Positions 17,424 through 27,198 of a stretch of DNA of 64,000 nucleotides are shown one piece after another. The stretch lies in the NCBI RefSeq assembly GCF_026241195.1, contig NZ_JAPFQO010000012.1, positions 1-64,000 of the forward strand, in the 5' to 3' direction. A program made the translations under genes and the position numbers. Every line of letters begins with the position of its first letter. Position 1 is the first letter of the stretch. Under the pieces are notes generated by a model. It worked only from the letters and a program-made list of their open reading frames with translations. It was not told the origin of the DNA and searched no databases. This DNA is from Pontibacter anaerobius. Lineage in GTDB: Bacteria; Bacteroidota; Bacteroidia; Cytophagales; Hymenobacteraceae.

Positions 17424-19184
17424 CTACTCCACCACCAACTCGTATGGCAGGCGGGCTTGGATGCCTTGCAGGGTAGAGGCTTTCTTATACAGCTTGTAGT
17501 ATGGGTACAAATCCCCCATTTCGGCTTTGATAGCCTGCTCCTTTGCCTTCGAGCCCATACTTCCCATCAGCTCATCGAAGAAGGTTTTGCGGGTAGGCAT
17601 CTCTTTCAGGCGGTAGTCGTCTGCTACACCGGCTTTCTTTGCAGCTATGGCAATGGCTTCGTCCAGGCCGCCGTACACATCCACCAGGTTACGCTGCTTG
17701 GCCTCTATGCCCGACCATACACGACCCGATGCATATTCCTTCAGCTTGTCCTGCGTCATGTCGCGGCCCTTGGCTGCCTTGCTTGTAAAGGTCTCGTACA
17801 CCTGGTCAATCTGGTGCTGCATGATCTCCTTTTCCTGTGCGGTCATGGGGCGTGTTACAGTTGGCATATCGGAGAACTTGCCGGTACTTACGTGGTCTAC
17901 CGTTATACCCAGCTTCTCGTTGAGGAAGCCCTGCATGTTCGGGATCACGCCAAACACGCCAATGCTACCGGTAATAGTGTTCGGGTGCGCCACAATGGTA
18001 TCGCAGCCCATGGCCATGTAGTAACCGCCTGAGGCAGCCACATCAGACATGGAGGCGATCACCGGCTTTTCTCTTTTTGTCAGTTGAATCTCGCGCCAGA
18101 TAATATCTGAGGCCAGGGCGCTGCCCCCCGGTGAGTTGATGCGCAACACCACGGCCTTTACCTTCTCATCGAGGCGGGCCTCGCGGATGGCATCAGCAAA
18201 ACGGCGACCGCCAATGTTGTCTTCGTCACCCTCTCCGTCCACTATATCGCCATCGGCATAAATAAGCGCGATGCGGTTTTTGGAGGTGCTGATGTTATCG
18301 TCCTTCACTTTTTTGTATTCCTTGAGCTGCACCATCTCCAGCTCATCTTCTTCCTCTAGGCCTATCTGGCCCTTTATGTAAGTGAGGGCCTCATCGTAAT
18401 ACCCCACGTCGGTGATGAGTTTATACTTTTTAGCGTCTTCCGGGTCACGTACCAACAGGTTATCCTGCACCTTCTTCAGTTCCTCAGCTGTTATGCCGCG
18501 TGTGGCGGCAATCTGCTTCAGCTGGTAGTTGTTCATCGAGTTCAGGAAAGAGGTTATCTGCTCACGGTTGGCCTCGCTGGCCTTCTCCAGGAAGAACATC
18601 TCCACGGCGCTCTTATAGGTTCCTACTTTAAATATCTGGGCCTCAATCTCCAGCTTATCCAGCAGGCGCTTAAAGAAGTATAGCTCAGAGCTCATGCCGT
18701 TAAACTCTATCGTTCCCATCGGGTTCAGGTAGATTCTGTCGGCAACAGAGGCCAGGTAGTACGCCTTCTCGGTAGAGAGGTCGGTGTAGGATACGATAAA
18801 CTTGCCAGATTTCTTAAAGTCGATCAGATCGTTTCGGATTTCCTCCAGCTTTCCCATCCCGGCATCCACAAAGGTCATGTTCAGGAAGATTCCCTCAATT
18901 CTGTCGTCATTTTTAGCACGGCGGATAGAGGCTTTGATCTGATCGAGGCCGTCGGTGCTTGAAAAGCCGCCAAACGAGAAACCAAGCTCAGAGAAAGGGT
19001 CTTTCGGGTCGCGCTCCGCGATGGGCCTGTCCAGTTTAAGCTCCAGCACAGAGTTATCAGCCACTTTCACCTCGTCTTTGGAGGCTGTGCTGGCAGCAAT
19101 GCCGATCAGCAACAGGATGCTGATGAAGAAGAATATGAGCAGGCCTACAATGGTGGCCAACACATATTTCAGGAAATTTAGCAT
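17424..19184 (-). CDS. sppA: Signal peptide peptidase SppA, long (67K) type
   Basis: Membrane-anchored serine protease of 586 residues that degrades released signal peptides. An N-terminal transmembrane helix lies at about 8-30. Two tandem ClpP-fold domains follow. The catalytic dyad is split between them as in E. coli SppA: the general base is Lys191 in VGTYKSAVE and the nucleophile is Ser385 in SDVAASGGYY. The second domain also has INSPGGSALASD and the GSIGVFG region. Length and layout match the 67 kDa form. It ends near a strong terminator. Confidence 0.94.
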   Translation of the reverse strand: MLNFLKYVLATIVGLLIFFFISILLLIGIAASTASKDEVKVADNSVLELKLDRPIAERDPKDPFSELGFSFGGFSSTDGLDQIKASIRRAKNDDRIEGIFLNMTFVDAGMGKLEEIRNDLIDFKKSGKFIVSYTDLSTEKAYYLASVADRIYLNPMGTIEFNGMSSELYFFKRLLDKLEIEAQIFKVGTYKSAVEMFFLEKASEANREQITSFLNSMNNYQLKQIAATRGITAEELKKVQDNLLVRDPEDAKKYKLITDVGYYDEALTYIKGQIGLEEEDELEMVQLKEYKKVKDDNISTSKNRIALIYADGDIVDGEGDEDNIGGRRFADAIREARLDEKVKAVVLRINSPGGSALASDIIWREIQLTKREKPVIASMSDVAASGGYYMAMGCDTIVAHPNTITGSIGVFGVIPNMQGFLNEKLGITVDHVSTGKFSDMPTVTRPMTAQEKEIMQHQIDQVYETFTSKAAKGRDMTQDKLKEYASGRVWSGIEAKQRNLVDVYGGLDEAIAIAAKKAGVADDYRLKEMPTRKTFFDELMGSMGSKAKEQAIKAEMGDLYPYYKLYKKASTLQGIQARLPYELVVE

Positions 19185-19333
19185 GGTATGTCAGGGTTTA
19201 ATTTGGTTCGTTATTTCTCAGGAAGCAGTATACTTCCATACTTCTCAATCAAATTTAAAGCTTTAAGTTCATCTACTCAGCCCCAACTCGACCAACCACG
19301 CCATTTTATAGACAAACCTTTTGCGTTAGAAAC

Positions 19334-19537
19334 TTATGGTAATGTAAAGTATTTGGGAATATCAGACAAGCTACCACCCCAGTAAGGTTTCATGTGCAGG
19401 TAGCGCCTCCGGAAGTATACCAATACCAGCGTACCCACCACCACCATAAAGCCGCCAAACGGAAACTCCAGCTGCCCCCACACAATGTACAGGGCAATCA
19501 GCAGCACAAACGAAAGTATAAACACGATTCTGTTCAT
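19334..19537 (-). CDS. Small two-helix membrane protein of unknown function
   Basis: A 67-residue protein with two predicted transmembrane helices (about 4-20 and 25-43), a basic RRRYLHMK stretch, and a short polar tail. I do not recognise a family. It starts with ATG and lies between rarA and sppA on the same strand, where a small gene fits. The iterated word AAGTATA occurs near its start codon, as in many neighbouring genes. It may be a genuine small protein conserved in relatives, but conservation was not tested. Confidence 0.55.
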   Translation of the reverse strand: MNRIVFILSFVLLIALYIVWGQLEFPFGGFMVVVGTLVLVYFRRRYLHMKPYWGGSLSDIPKYFTLP

Positions 19538-19707
19538 ATTTGGTTGTTCGTTGTTCGTTATTGGTTGATTATTGTTGGTGACTATTTTGGGTACACTTAT
19601 AGCGTCCTATGCACTGAGCTTCGGGGGAGCCAGTTATTGACTGCCGCATTTTATACTTTGGCTTCTCCTGTCCTTTTCCTTCGTAAAAATCAACCAACAA
19701 CTAATAA

Positions 19708-20976
19708 CTAATAGCGATACTTCTTTCCCCACTGCGCCTGCAGCTGCTTTAGCAGGTCGCGCTCTCGGGCGTTGTTGCCGGGCTGGTAAAGCGGTGTATT
19801 GCTCAGCTCCTGCGGCATAAACTCCTGCTGCACAAAGTTGCCTTCGTAGTCGTGGGCGTACTTGTAGTTGTTGCCGTACCCGATTTCCTTCATCAGCTTG
19901 GTAGGTGCATTGCGGATGTGCAGCGGCACCGGAAGGTTACCGGTTTGCTGCACCAGCGCCCGCGCCGTTTTAATGGCCTTGTAGGATGCATTGCTCTTGG
20001 GAGATGTGGCCAGGTAAACGGTGCACTGCGAAAGTATGATCTCCGCCTCCGGGTAGCCGATCATCTGCACCGCCTGGAAACAGGATGTGGCCATGAGCAG
20101 CGCGTTGGAGTTGGCTAAACCAATGTCCTCTGAGGCCGCAATCAGCAACCTTCTGGCAATGAATTTGGGATCTTCGCCACCCTCGATCATGCGCGCCAGC
20201 CAATACACCGCCGCATTCGGATCGGAGCCACGGATGGACTTGATGAAGGCCGAAACCAGGTCGTAGTGCATCTCGCCTGACTTATCGTACATCACGATGT
20301 TCTGCTGGGCCACCTGTTTCACCAGTTCGTTGGTCACCACTACCTCCTCGCCCTGCACGCCTTCGGCCACAATTTCGAGCAGGTTCAGCAGCTTGCGTGC
20401 GTCGCCCCCTGATATGGTCAACAGGGCCTCGTAGTCCTGCACCCGCACCTTGCGGTGGCGCATCCATTCGTCCTGCGCCAGGGCCTTGTCCACCAACTCT
20501 ATCAACTCATCTTTGGTCAGGTGCTTGAGGATGTATACCTGGCAGCGAGAGAGCAAGGCCGAGATTACCTCAAAGGAGGGATTTTCTGTAGTAGCGCCCA
20601 CCAGTGTAACTGTGCCTTTCTCCACGGCCCCCAGCAGTGCATCCTGCTGCGACTTGTTAAACCGGTGGATTTCATCTATAAACAGCACTGTGCCCTGTCG
20701 TTTTTTAGCCTGGTCTATCACCTCCCGGATGTCTTTGACGCCAGAGTTGATAGCGCTCAGGGCTACAAACGGCACCTTCATCTGGTTGGCGATAATGTTG
20801 GCCAACGTGGTTTTGCCTACACCCGGAGGTCCCCACAAAATCATACTTGGTATCACGCCTCCCTCGATGTAACGGCGCAGAATGCCATCGGGCCCTACAA
20901 GGTGCTTTTGTCCGTAATACTGATCGAGATTGTGGGGCCGCATGCGCTCGGCCAAGGGTATGTTCGGGTGAATCAT
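19708..20976 (-). CDS. rarA: Replication-associated recombination protein A (RarA/MgsA AAA+ ATPase)
   Basis: Clamp-loader-like ATPase of 422 residues that acts at stalled replication forks. Walker A GPPGVGKTT is at 49-57 and Walker B with FIDEIHR is around 99-105. Sensor residues follow in GATTENPSFEV, then the SGGDARKLLNLLE lid and the C-terminal tetramerisation region with HIRNAPTKLMKEIGYG. The frame extends upstream only to a TTG at 21012, so I use the ATG at 20976, which begins just before the conserved PLAERMRP. Composite repeat copy 2 lies upstream. Confidence 0.94.
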   Translation of the reverse strand: MIHPNIPLAERMRPHNLDQYYGQKHLVGPDGILRRYIEGGVIPSMILWGPPGVGKTTLANIIANQMKVPFVALSAINSGVKDIREVIDQAKKRQGTVLFIDEIHRFNKSQQDALLGAVEKGTVTLVGATTENPSFEVISALLSRCQVYILKHLTKDELIELVDKALAQDEWMRHRKVRVQDYEALLTISGGDARKLLNLLEIVAEGVQGEEVVVTNELVKQVAQQNIVMYDKSGEMHYDLVSAFIKSIRGSDPNAAVYWLARMIEGGEDPKFIARRLLIAASEDIGLANSNALLMATSCFQAVQMIGYPEAEIILSQCTVYLATSPKSNASYKAIKTARALVQQTGNLPVPLHIRNAPTKLMKEIGYGNNYKYAHDYEGNFVQQEFMPQELSNTPLYQPGNNARERDLLKQLQAQWGKKYRY

Positions 20977-21084
20977 CTGCTCTTTACTTTCTCCGGAATC
21001 TGTTCCTAACAAAGCTACGAATTTGAAGGGAAACAGGTAAGCATAAAACGTGTGGGTTTGTTGCCACGGCTTGTTCAGTCGGAA

Positions 21085-21725
21085 TTGAATTATACTTTAT
21101 ACTTCTGCTATACTTTTACATGCCAGTTTATACTTTCTCACGTCTGGCGCAAGTCTTCAGACTTGTGTCCTTTAATGGTCTTGAGTCTCTGACTCTACTG
21201 GCTTGAAAAGCCATACCTGATACTTTGGCTATACTTTAGTGGCTGCTGCTTCTCGCAACTTGAAACAAGCTATTCTTTCTAGCCGCCGTTCATCTTCAGT
21301 CTTACAAAGGCTATCGTTGCACCTCCTGCCTTGGCTCCCTCCAGACCGGGAGGCCTCGTCTTTCCGCATCGCGCGGTGTATTGAAGCTGCCATCGCTGCG
21401 CTGCAGGCTGCCCTCCGGGCACCGCATCAATACAAGGCGCTCAACGGAAAGACTGGGAACAGTTCGATAGCCATTACTAAACCACTGGGACCGGACTCCC
21501 TCTCCTGTTTTTAGGAGAGGGCTGGGGAGAGGTATAATTCCCCTCCTCGGAGAGGCTAGGGGTTGGTTCAAACTTTTGCTGATGACAGCCATCCCCAACG
21601 ATGAAACTTACACTTCAACATCAGTAATTGCAGGCTCCCCGCCTTTGACTAGTGAGAACGGGAGTTCGAAACTAGCGAGCGTAGCTCTGAGGGGCAGGGT
21701 GGTTGGACCCAGTAATGCACAATTA
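21085..21725 (+). repeat. Composite hairpin-rich intergenic repeat, copy 2 (variant B)
   Basis: It begins with several TATACTT words, then the TGGCGC...GTGTC hairpin (21144-21170), a GAGTC/GACTC hairpin, the GGCTT/AAGCC hairpin and the core at 21331-21374. Next comes the variant B insert; 21364-21458 is identical over 95 nt to 42498-42592 in copy 5. It ends with a CCCTCTCCT/AGGAGAGGG hairpin and the GGGTGGTTGGACCC end block. On the minus strand it follows the AI-2E gene and precedes rarA. Frames across it are not genes. Confidence 0.87.
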
Positions 21726-21828
21726 CCCTTGCCTGTTCAGTGTATAGGATGCGTTAGGGATAGAGAAAGATCAGCTGTACAACGCATCGCTTAACAGTAT
21801 GATGAGCAAGAGTACATGCACGTTAAAC

Positions 21829-22974
21829 TCACTTCTCATGCGGCGGTTCGATCTTGTTTTGCTCTTCCAGCTTCTTCTTAACTCTTTTGTCCTTTGTGCG
21901 CAGCGGCGGAACCTCCATGGGGCTTCGCTCAGGTCTTTCATCTCCGAAAAGAACGCCCCATTGCCTGAACTGCTCCGTACGGTCGAACACCACCTTGAGC
22001 ACGGCAATGATAGGCAACGACAGGAACATGCCGGCAACTCCCGCGATCTCGCCGCCCACAATAACGCCTACAATGGTAGCCAGTGCGTTTAGCTTTACTT
22101 TAGAGCCCACAATGCGCGGCATCAGGATATTATTGTCGAGGAACTGAACAAAGGTAATGGTACCTAGCACAGCGAAGACCGGCCATAGCTCCGAGGAAGA
22201 GGCCAAGGTAAGCAGCACCCCGATGATGTTGCCCAGCAAGGCCCCAACGTATGGAATCAGGTTCAGAAAGGCGAATATCAGCCCGATAAGCAACGCATGC
22301 TTGATGCCGATAATGAGCAGCAAACCACCCAACAGCACCGTCATGTAGCTTACCTGTATCAGGAGACCAAAAAGGTAGCTTTTTATGATCACCTGCATCT
22401 CGCGCAGCGTCTCCTCTACCCTGCCGTGCTGCTCCTGCGGAAACCAGAAAAACACGAAGCGCAGCAGCAGGTTCTTATAAAACATGATCAGGAAAATGTA
22501 GATGGGCAGCAAACCCAGCAGAATGACCAGTGACGTGACAGACCCGGCCGCCCCACTCAGGATAGTGCCCGTAAACCCAAGCAGCTTGTTACTTTGCTCC
22601 TTTATAAAATCCAGTTGCTCGGTGGTAGAGAACGGGGAGTGTGCCTCGATCCAGGCGCTCAGGGCGTTTAAGTGGTTGGTTACGTTTTTCTGGATGATCG
22701 GGAAATCAGAGATCAGGTTGCCGATCTGAGCGGAGAAGAACCAGATGATGAGGCCAAACACTATTGCCATGGCCAATATACTTACAAAAATGGCAAGCGC
22801 ATCCGGGAGCTTATACTGCCGGAAGAACCGGTAAAGCGGCATTAACATGATACTGATAAAGAAAGCCAGCAGCAGCGGCGTTAGCAGCCCCTTTGCCAGC
22901 ACAATAAACCATCCCAGAAAGAACAGTCCCATTATTTCTATAGATCGCCTCACGGTAAGGGGCATCCCATTCAT
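21829..22974 (-). CDS. AI-2E/PerM-family transporter, first of two
   Basis: Polytopic membrane protein of 381 residues of the AI-2E (PerM/YdgG/YtvI) family. Seven or eight hydrophobic segments surround a central amphipathic region (about 95-150). The family end region IGGEIAGVAGMFLSLPIIA-like is clear around residues 310-335, as is LNLIPYVGALLG at about 245-255. A charged hydrophilic tail (about 345-381) is longer than in the other copy at 50491. Despite the name, members include Na+/H+ antiporters and exporters of unknown cargo, so no substrate is claimed. Divergent from the EamA gene with a 77 base gap. Confidence 0.9.
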   Translation of the reverse strand: MNGMPLTVRRSIEIMGLFFLGWFIVLAKGLLTPLLLAFFISIMLMPLYRFFRQYKLPDALAIFVSILAMAIVFGLIIWFFSAQIGNLISDFPIIQKNVTNHLNALSAWIEAHSPFSTTEQLDFIKEQSNKLLGFTGTILSGAAGSVTSLVILLGLLPIYIFLIMFYKNLLLRFVFFWFPQEQHGRVEETLREMQVIIKSYLFGLLIQVSYMTVLLGGLLLIIGIKHALLIGLIFAFLNLIPYVGALLGNIIGVLLTLASSSELWPVFAVLGTITFVQFLDNNILMPRIVGSKVKLNALATIVGVIVGGEIAGVAGMFLSLPIIAVLKVVFDRTEQFRQWGVLFGDERPERSPMEVPPLRTKDKRVKKKLEEQNKIEPPHEK

Positions 22975-23039
22975 ATAGCGTGTCGTTTTAGGTGTATTTT
23001 TTGTTTCCTACCTTATACGGAGCGGTACAAATAAGCACG

Positions 23040-23047
23040 TACCTTTG
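23040..23047 (+). promoter_or_regulatory. Bacteroidota -7 element close to the EamA start codon
   Basis: TACCTTTG matches TAnnTTTG exactly and ends four bases before the ATG at 23052. The mRNA would be leaderless or nearly so. No convincing -33 TTTG is seen. Confidence 0.5.
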
Positions 23048-23051
23048 CACC

Positions 23052-23948
23052 ATGAATAAACAAGTGCAGGTGCATGGCGCGCTTTTCCTGGTGGCCCTGA
23101 TCTACGGCAGCAATTACAGTATAGCCAAAGCGGTAATGCCAGCTTACATGGGCCCTTTCGGCTTGATTGTGATCCGGGTGGTGTCGGCGGCTATTTTCTT
23201 CGGGCTTTTTACCCGGCTGATAACAAAGGAAAAAATTGTGGGTTGGAACGATAACCTGCGGTCCATACTTTGCGGCGTGACGGGCGTGGCTGTGAACCAA
23301 CTCTGCTTTTTTGCCGGCCTTAACTTAACGGCACCCATTAACGCAGCTCTGCTGATGGTGATCGTGCCGGTAGTGGTGCTGGTGTTCTCAGCCATACTTT
23401 TACGGGAGCGCATCAGCAAACGTAAGGTTGGCGGCATTGCGCTGGCCTTTTTGGGTGCGTTCCTGCTCATTTATACTTCCAGCAGCGAGCATACTACCGG
23501 CAACCTGTGGGGCGATTTGCTTATCATCCTCAATGCCACTTCTTTTGGCCTATACCTGGTGCTGGTAAAACCGCTGATGCAGAAGTATAACGCCTTTACC
23601 GTGGTAAGCCGCATCTTTACCGTAGGGGCCATAATTGTGGTGCCCTTCGGCTGGCAGCAGGTTATGGCACCGGATTACAATTCTTTTCCTGATTCCATTT
23701 GGTGGGCCATAGCCTTTATGGTGATCGCCGTAACCATCATCGCTTACCTGTTTAACACCTGGGCTTTGCGTTATGCCAACCCCTCATTGGTAGGAGCTTA
23801 CATTTACCTGCAGCCGGTGCTGGCCATTGTCATCGCCATAGGGGTAGGCAAAGATGTTTTTACGGTGCAGAAGGCAATATATGCCTTGCTGATATTTGCT
23901 GGAGTATACCTGGTAAGCCGCACAAGGCAAGCCGTAACGGAGGGGTAG
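23052..23948 (+). CDS. EamA/DMT-superfamily transporter
   Basis: Drug/metabolite exporter of 298 residues with ten predicted transmembrane helices in two EamA repeats (about 8-140 and 150-290). Typical are the early GSNYSIAKAVMP, the PINAALLMVIVPVVV helix, and the second repeat's PSLVGAYIYLQPVLA. I start at the ATG at 23052 because the longer frame begins with GTG at 22992 upstream of the apparent promoter. Such proteins export amino acids, nucleobases or other small metabolites; the cargo cannot be read here. A terminator follows. Confidence 0.92.
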   Translation: MNKQVQVHGALFLVALIYGSNYSIAKAVMPAYMGPFGLIVIRVVSAAIFFGLFTRLITKEKIVGWNDNLRSILCGVTGVAVNQLCFFAGLNLTAPINAALLMVIVPVVVLVFSAILLRERISKRKVGGIALAFLGAFLLIYTSSSEHTTGNLWGDLLIILNATSFGLYLVLVKPLMQKYNAFTVVSRIFTVGAIIVVPFGWQQVMAPDYNSFPDSIWWAIAFMVIAVTIIAYLFNTWALRYANPSLVGAYIYLQPVLAIVIAIGVGKDVFTVQKAIYALLIFAGVYLVSRTRQAVTEG

Positions 23949-24049
23949 TTTGGCATGCTTCGTAGACGGCAAGAAGCTCACCCGTCTGCGAGGCCCTGCG
24001 AAGTCAACGGCTCATCCTTGTATTCTATAAAATCCTGATTTAAAATATA

Positions 24050-24084
24050 AAGCCCTGCCGGAGCATCTCCGACAGGGCTTTTAT
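24050..24084. terminator. Bidirectional terminator between the EamA and DEAD-box genes
   Basis: AAGCCCTGCCGGAG pairs with CTCCGACAGGGCTT at 13 of 14 positions over a three-base loop, with TTTTAT to the right and AATATAAA to the left. The flanking genes converge. Confidence 0.85.
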
Positions 24085-24103
24085 ACTTTATGCTTAAGCT
24101 AAA

Positions 24104-25450
24104 CTAGCTTGATTGATGCGTTCTGTTTCTGTTACCGTTGGTACGGTTACCGCCTCCGTTACGAGGGCCACCGGCTGGCCTGTTGCTGGTAGCGCTGCCT
24201 GAACTGCGCTTACCATCACCGGACGGTTTATTGCCCCAACTGCCGCGTCCGCCTCTGCCGCCTTTTTTCTTCTGCTCCTTCACGGTGCTGGCTGCCTCTG
24301 CAAAATCCTTGGCTGTAAGCGGGAACGGGTGGTTATCTATCACCGGCACGTTCTTCGAGATCAGCTTTTGGATGCTGGCCAGGTAAGGAACTTCATCAGC
24401 ACCACAGAAAGATAGCGCGATGCCGCTTGCCCCTGCCCTGCCTGTACGGCCAATGCGGTGCACGTAAGTCTCCGGCTCGTTTGGCAGCTCATAGTTCACC
24501 ACATGGCTCAGGTCGTCCACATCTATACCGCGGGCGGCAATGTCAGTGGCTACCAGTACGCGTGTTTTGCGCGACTTGAAGTTATCCAGCGCACGCACAC
24601 GCGCGTTCTGTGCTTTATTACCATGTATCGCCTCTGCGGTTACGCCGGCTTTGGCAATATCCTTGGCTACTCGGTCTGCGCCACGCTTGGTTCGGGTAAA
24701 CACCAGCACGCTCTCCATCTCCTCATCCTTGAGCAGGTGCAGCAACAGCTTGCGCTTGTCCGGGCCTTTTACATAGTATACAGACTGCTGAATGGTATTG
24801 GCCGTAGACGATACCGGAGTTACCTCCACCTTGGCAGGATTTACCAGGATGCTATCAGACAGCTTCATGATTTCCGGGGCCATGGTAGCAGAGAAGAAAA
24901 GCGACTGCTTTTTCTCCGGTAGCACTTTCAGCACCTTTTTCACATCATTCACAAAACCCATGTCCAGCATACGGTCTGCCTCATCCAGCACAAACAACTC
25001 GATGTGCTGCAGGTGCACGTACTTCTGCGCCATCAGGTCGAGCAAACGGCCCGGGGTGGCGATCAGAATGTCCACACCAGCACGCAGGGCATCGGTTTGT
25101 TTCTTCTGCGGCACGCCACCGAAAATTACTGTATGCTTCAGGCCCGTATGTTTGCCGTACGCCGCCATGCTGTCGCCGATCTGCAATGCCAACTCGCGGG
25201 TTGGTGTCAGGATAAGGGCTTTTATTTTACGCTGTCCACGGTCATCTCCCTGCTTCTCGTGCAGCAATTGTAGAATCGGAATAGAGAAGGCTGCCGTTTT
25301 ACCGGTTCCTGTCTGGGCGCAGCCTAGCAGGTCTTTCTTCTCAAGTATAAGCGGGATGGATTTGGCTTGAATAGGTGTTGGGGTAGTGTATCCTTCTGTT
25401 TTAAGAGCTTTTAGGATTGGCTCAATCAAGTTAAGATTCTCGAATGTCAT
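24104..25450 (-). CDS. DEAD-box ATP-dependent RNA helicase (RhlE-like)
   Basis: RNA helicase of 448 residues that probably remodels structured RNA in ribosome assembly or cold adaptation. The Q-motif region [10 protein letters not shown] is near residue 25, Walker A AQTGTGKT at 45-52, PTRELA near 83-88, the DEAD box at 156-159, SAT in LFFSATM, and [10 protein letters not shown] in domain two. The C-terminal tail (about 385-448) is low-complexity Gly/Arg/Asn/Ser, as in RhlE-type enzymes, and likely binds RNA. A leader of about 170 nt with hairpins precedes the gene, which suggests post-transcriptional control. Confidence 0.94.
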   Translation of the reverse strand: MTFENLNLIEPILKALKTEGYTTPTPIQAKSIPLILEKKDLLGCAQTGTGKTAAFSIPILQLLHEKQGDDRGQRKIKALILTPTRELALQIGDSMAAYGKHTGLKHTVIFGGVPQKKQTDALRAGVDILIATPGRLLDLMAQKYVHLQHIELFVLDEADRMLDMGFVNDVKKVLKVLPEKKQSLFFSATMAPEIMKLSDSILVNPAKVEVTPVSSTANTIQQSVYYVKGPDKRKLLLHLLKDEEMESVLVFTRTKRGADRVAKDIAKAGVTAEAIHGNKAQNARVRALDNFKSRKTRVLVATDIAARGIDVDDLSHVVNYELPNEPETYVHRIGRTGRAGASGIALSFCGADEVPYLASIQKLISKNVPVIDNHPFPLTAKDFAEAASTVKEQKKKGGRGGRGSWGNKPSGDGKRSSGSATSNRPAGGPRNGGGNRTNGNRNRTHQSS

Positions 25451-25636
25451 TCAATGGTTTTTCAAATAAAACCGCGCAACGCCTTGTGCGCTGCTTTACG
25501 GTAAGGTGGCCGGAGTTTGAAATTGATTGCAGCAGGCTGCAAGAGGCCATTCCCGACCGGTGTTGCTCTCATCAACCTTAAAACCGGAAGTATAGTTTCT
25601 TTAGGGAAGTTGAGATGCTTTTAATGTGCAAAGATA
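25451..25636 (-). promoter_or_regulatory. Promoter and long structured leader of the DEAD-box gene
   Basis: On the minus strand TATCTTTG at 25636-25629 matches TAnnTTTG, giving a start near 25622 and a leader of about 170 nt. The leader contains a TTGCAG/CTGCAA hairpin (25527-25542) and a GCGCA/TGCGC hairpin (25474-25491). Long leaders are common on cold-shock-responsive helicase genes. Confidence 0.5.
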
Positions 25637-25664
25637 GAGCCAAGTTTGCTCAGTTCCTATTTTG

Positions 25665-26310
25665 GCAGGTTTTATACTTTGGGTATACTTTTTGGCTGCT
25701 GCTGATCCCCCTTCTGGCGCAGGTCTTCAGACTTGTGTCCTTTTATGATGGTGAATTTGTAACGCAACTCGCTTGAATAGCCATACTTTATACTTTGGCT
25801 ACTCTCTTACACCTGCCTTTCCCGCTGTTCCGGACATCTTTGTCCGAAACTCACTCTGCCGCGGACTAGGAAGTCTGCGCAGTCCGTACTTTATACTTCC
25901 ATAGCTACTGCTTTCTGTAGCTTGAACCAAGCTACCCTTACTAGCCGCTGCTGATCCTCAGTCTTTCATACCTACCGTTTCATTTCCGGCTTTGGCTCCC
26001 TCCAGCCCGGGAGGGCTCGTCTTCCCGCATCGCGCTGGGAGCTTTTCCTTTGCTCCTGCGTCGCAATGCCTCACTCCGCTCGTCACCGGAAAAACTCCAA
26101 AGGCGCTCTTTATACGAGGGCTTGGGAGAGGTATAATTCCCCTCCTCGGAGGGGTTAGGGGTGGGTTTACACCTTCGCCCAGACAGGTCGCGACCTGTCC
26201 GCGCTACACCAGCATCTACGAAACTTATACTCTGGCCAAAGCAAAAACAAACTCCCCTCCTTGGACAAGGAGGGTTAGGGGTGGTTGGGCCCGGTGTTAC
26301 AGACCATCTC
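25665..26310 (+). repeat. Composite hairpin-rich intergenic repeat, copy 3 (variant A)
   Basis: It shows TATACTT words, the TGGCGC...GTGTC hairpin (25714-25740), CGGACA/TGTCCG and GGACT/AGTCT hairpins, GTAGCTTG/CAAGCTAC, the core from 25988, the variant A segment, CCCCTCC/GGAGGGG, a perfect GACAGGTCG/CGACCTGTC palindrome, and the GGGGTGGTTGGGCCCGGTGT end block. The stretch 25988-26072 is identical over 85 nt to 61050-61134 in copy 6. On the minus strand it follows ygiD and precedes the helicase leader. Confidence 0.88.
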
Positions 26311-26383
26311 CCTCAACTGCTATTTTTGTTGAGTAGGTTTAAAAACATCCCTCCTTAACCCCTTACAAGACTGCTTTAAATTA

Positions 26384-27196
26384 TTACCCAATCCTAACCG
26401 AGGTCATTGAGATGGAGCCTAACTGCATCTTATCATTGAGAAATTGCACCTGCTCCTCGCCCTGCTGCAGGCCCAACGTATAGAGCAGCGGCAGATAATG
26501 CTCCGGGGTAGGTATGGCCAGGGAGGCAGCGCTTCCCAGTTGCTCATACTTGATCAGCGGGGCAGTGTCGCCATTCAGGATCTGCTGCTTTACCTGCTCG
26601 TTCACTTCGGTTGCCCACTCAAAAGCCTCGTCAGGTCTGTGCCAGTTAAGGGTGCGCAGGTTGTGCACAATATTGCCGCTGCCTACTATCAAAACGCCTT
26701 TCTGCCGCAACTGCGCCAGTTCCTTGGCCAGTTCGTAATGCCATTGGGCGGGTTTGGTGTAATCAAGGCTAAGCTGCAGCACAGGAATGGCGGCATTCGG
26801 GTAAATGTGTTTGAGCACGCTCCAGGTGCCGTGGTCGAGGCCCCACTCGTGGTCAAGGTGCAGCTCAGTTTTCTTGACCAGTTGCTGCAGCTCGGCGGCT
26901 GTCTCGGGGCTGCCCGGTGCATTGTACTGTACATTAAAAAGCTCCTGCGGAAAGCCCTGGAAGTCGTGGATAGTGCGGGGCTGCGCCATGGCCGTAACGG
27001 CCGTACCTTTTGTCTGCCAGTGCGCCGACACCACAAGTATGGCTTTGGGTGTGGCGATTCCCTTGGCCATACTTGCCCAGCCACGGGTAAACTCATTCTG
27101 CTCCATGGCATTCATCGGGCTGCCGTGGCCCACAAACAGTGCCGGCATTTTTGCTTCCTGCTGCGGTAGCTGCCGTAGTTTCTTCACATCATCCAT
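26384..27196 (-). CDS. ygiD: 4,5-DOPA dioxygenase extradiol / LigB-family oxygenase
   Basis: Cytosolic non-heme metal enzyme of 270 residues, of the class III extradiol dioxygenase (LigB) fold, homologous to plant DODA and E. coli YgiD. Conserved histidines are visible: His24 in FVGHGSPMNAM, His59 in VSAHWQT, the region LDHEWGLDHGTWSVL, and IVGSGNIVHNLRTLNW. These form the metal site and acid/base group. It starts two bases after the ypdA stop, so the two genes form an operon. The physiological substrate in bacteria is uncertain; the name reflects in vitro DOPA cleavage by homologues. Confidence 0.9.
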   Translation of the reverse strand: MDDVKKLRQLPQQEAKMPALFVGHGSPMNAMEQNEFTRGWASMAKGIATPKAILVVSAHWQTKGTAVTAMAQPRTIHDFQGFPQELFNVQYNAPGSPETAAELQQLVKKTELHLDHEWGLDHGTWSVLKHIYPNAAIPVLQLSLDYTKPAQWHYELAKELAQLRQKGVLIVGSGNIVHNLRTLNWHRPDEAFEWATEVNEQVKQQILNGDTAPLIKYEQLGSAASLAIPTPEHYLPLLYTLGLQQGEEQVQFLNDKMQLGSISMTSVRIG

Positions 27197-27198
27197 CC

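Noticed and set aside
21239..21598. Overlapping frames on both strands in repeat copy 2
   Set aside because: The translation matches that of copy 5 only because the variant B DNA is identical. Both strands are open, there is no start signal and no recognisable protein.
26100..26310. C-rich CCCCTCC blocks as G-quadruplex elements
   Set aside because: The runs pair with neighbouring GGAGGGG arms as hairpins, which explains them better than quadruplexes.
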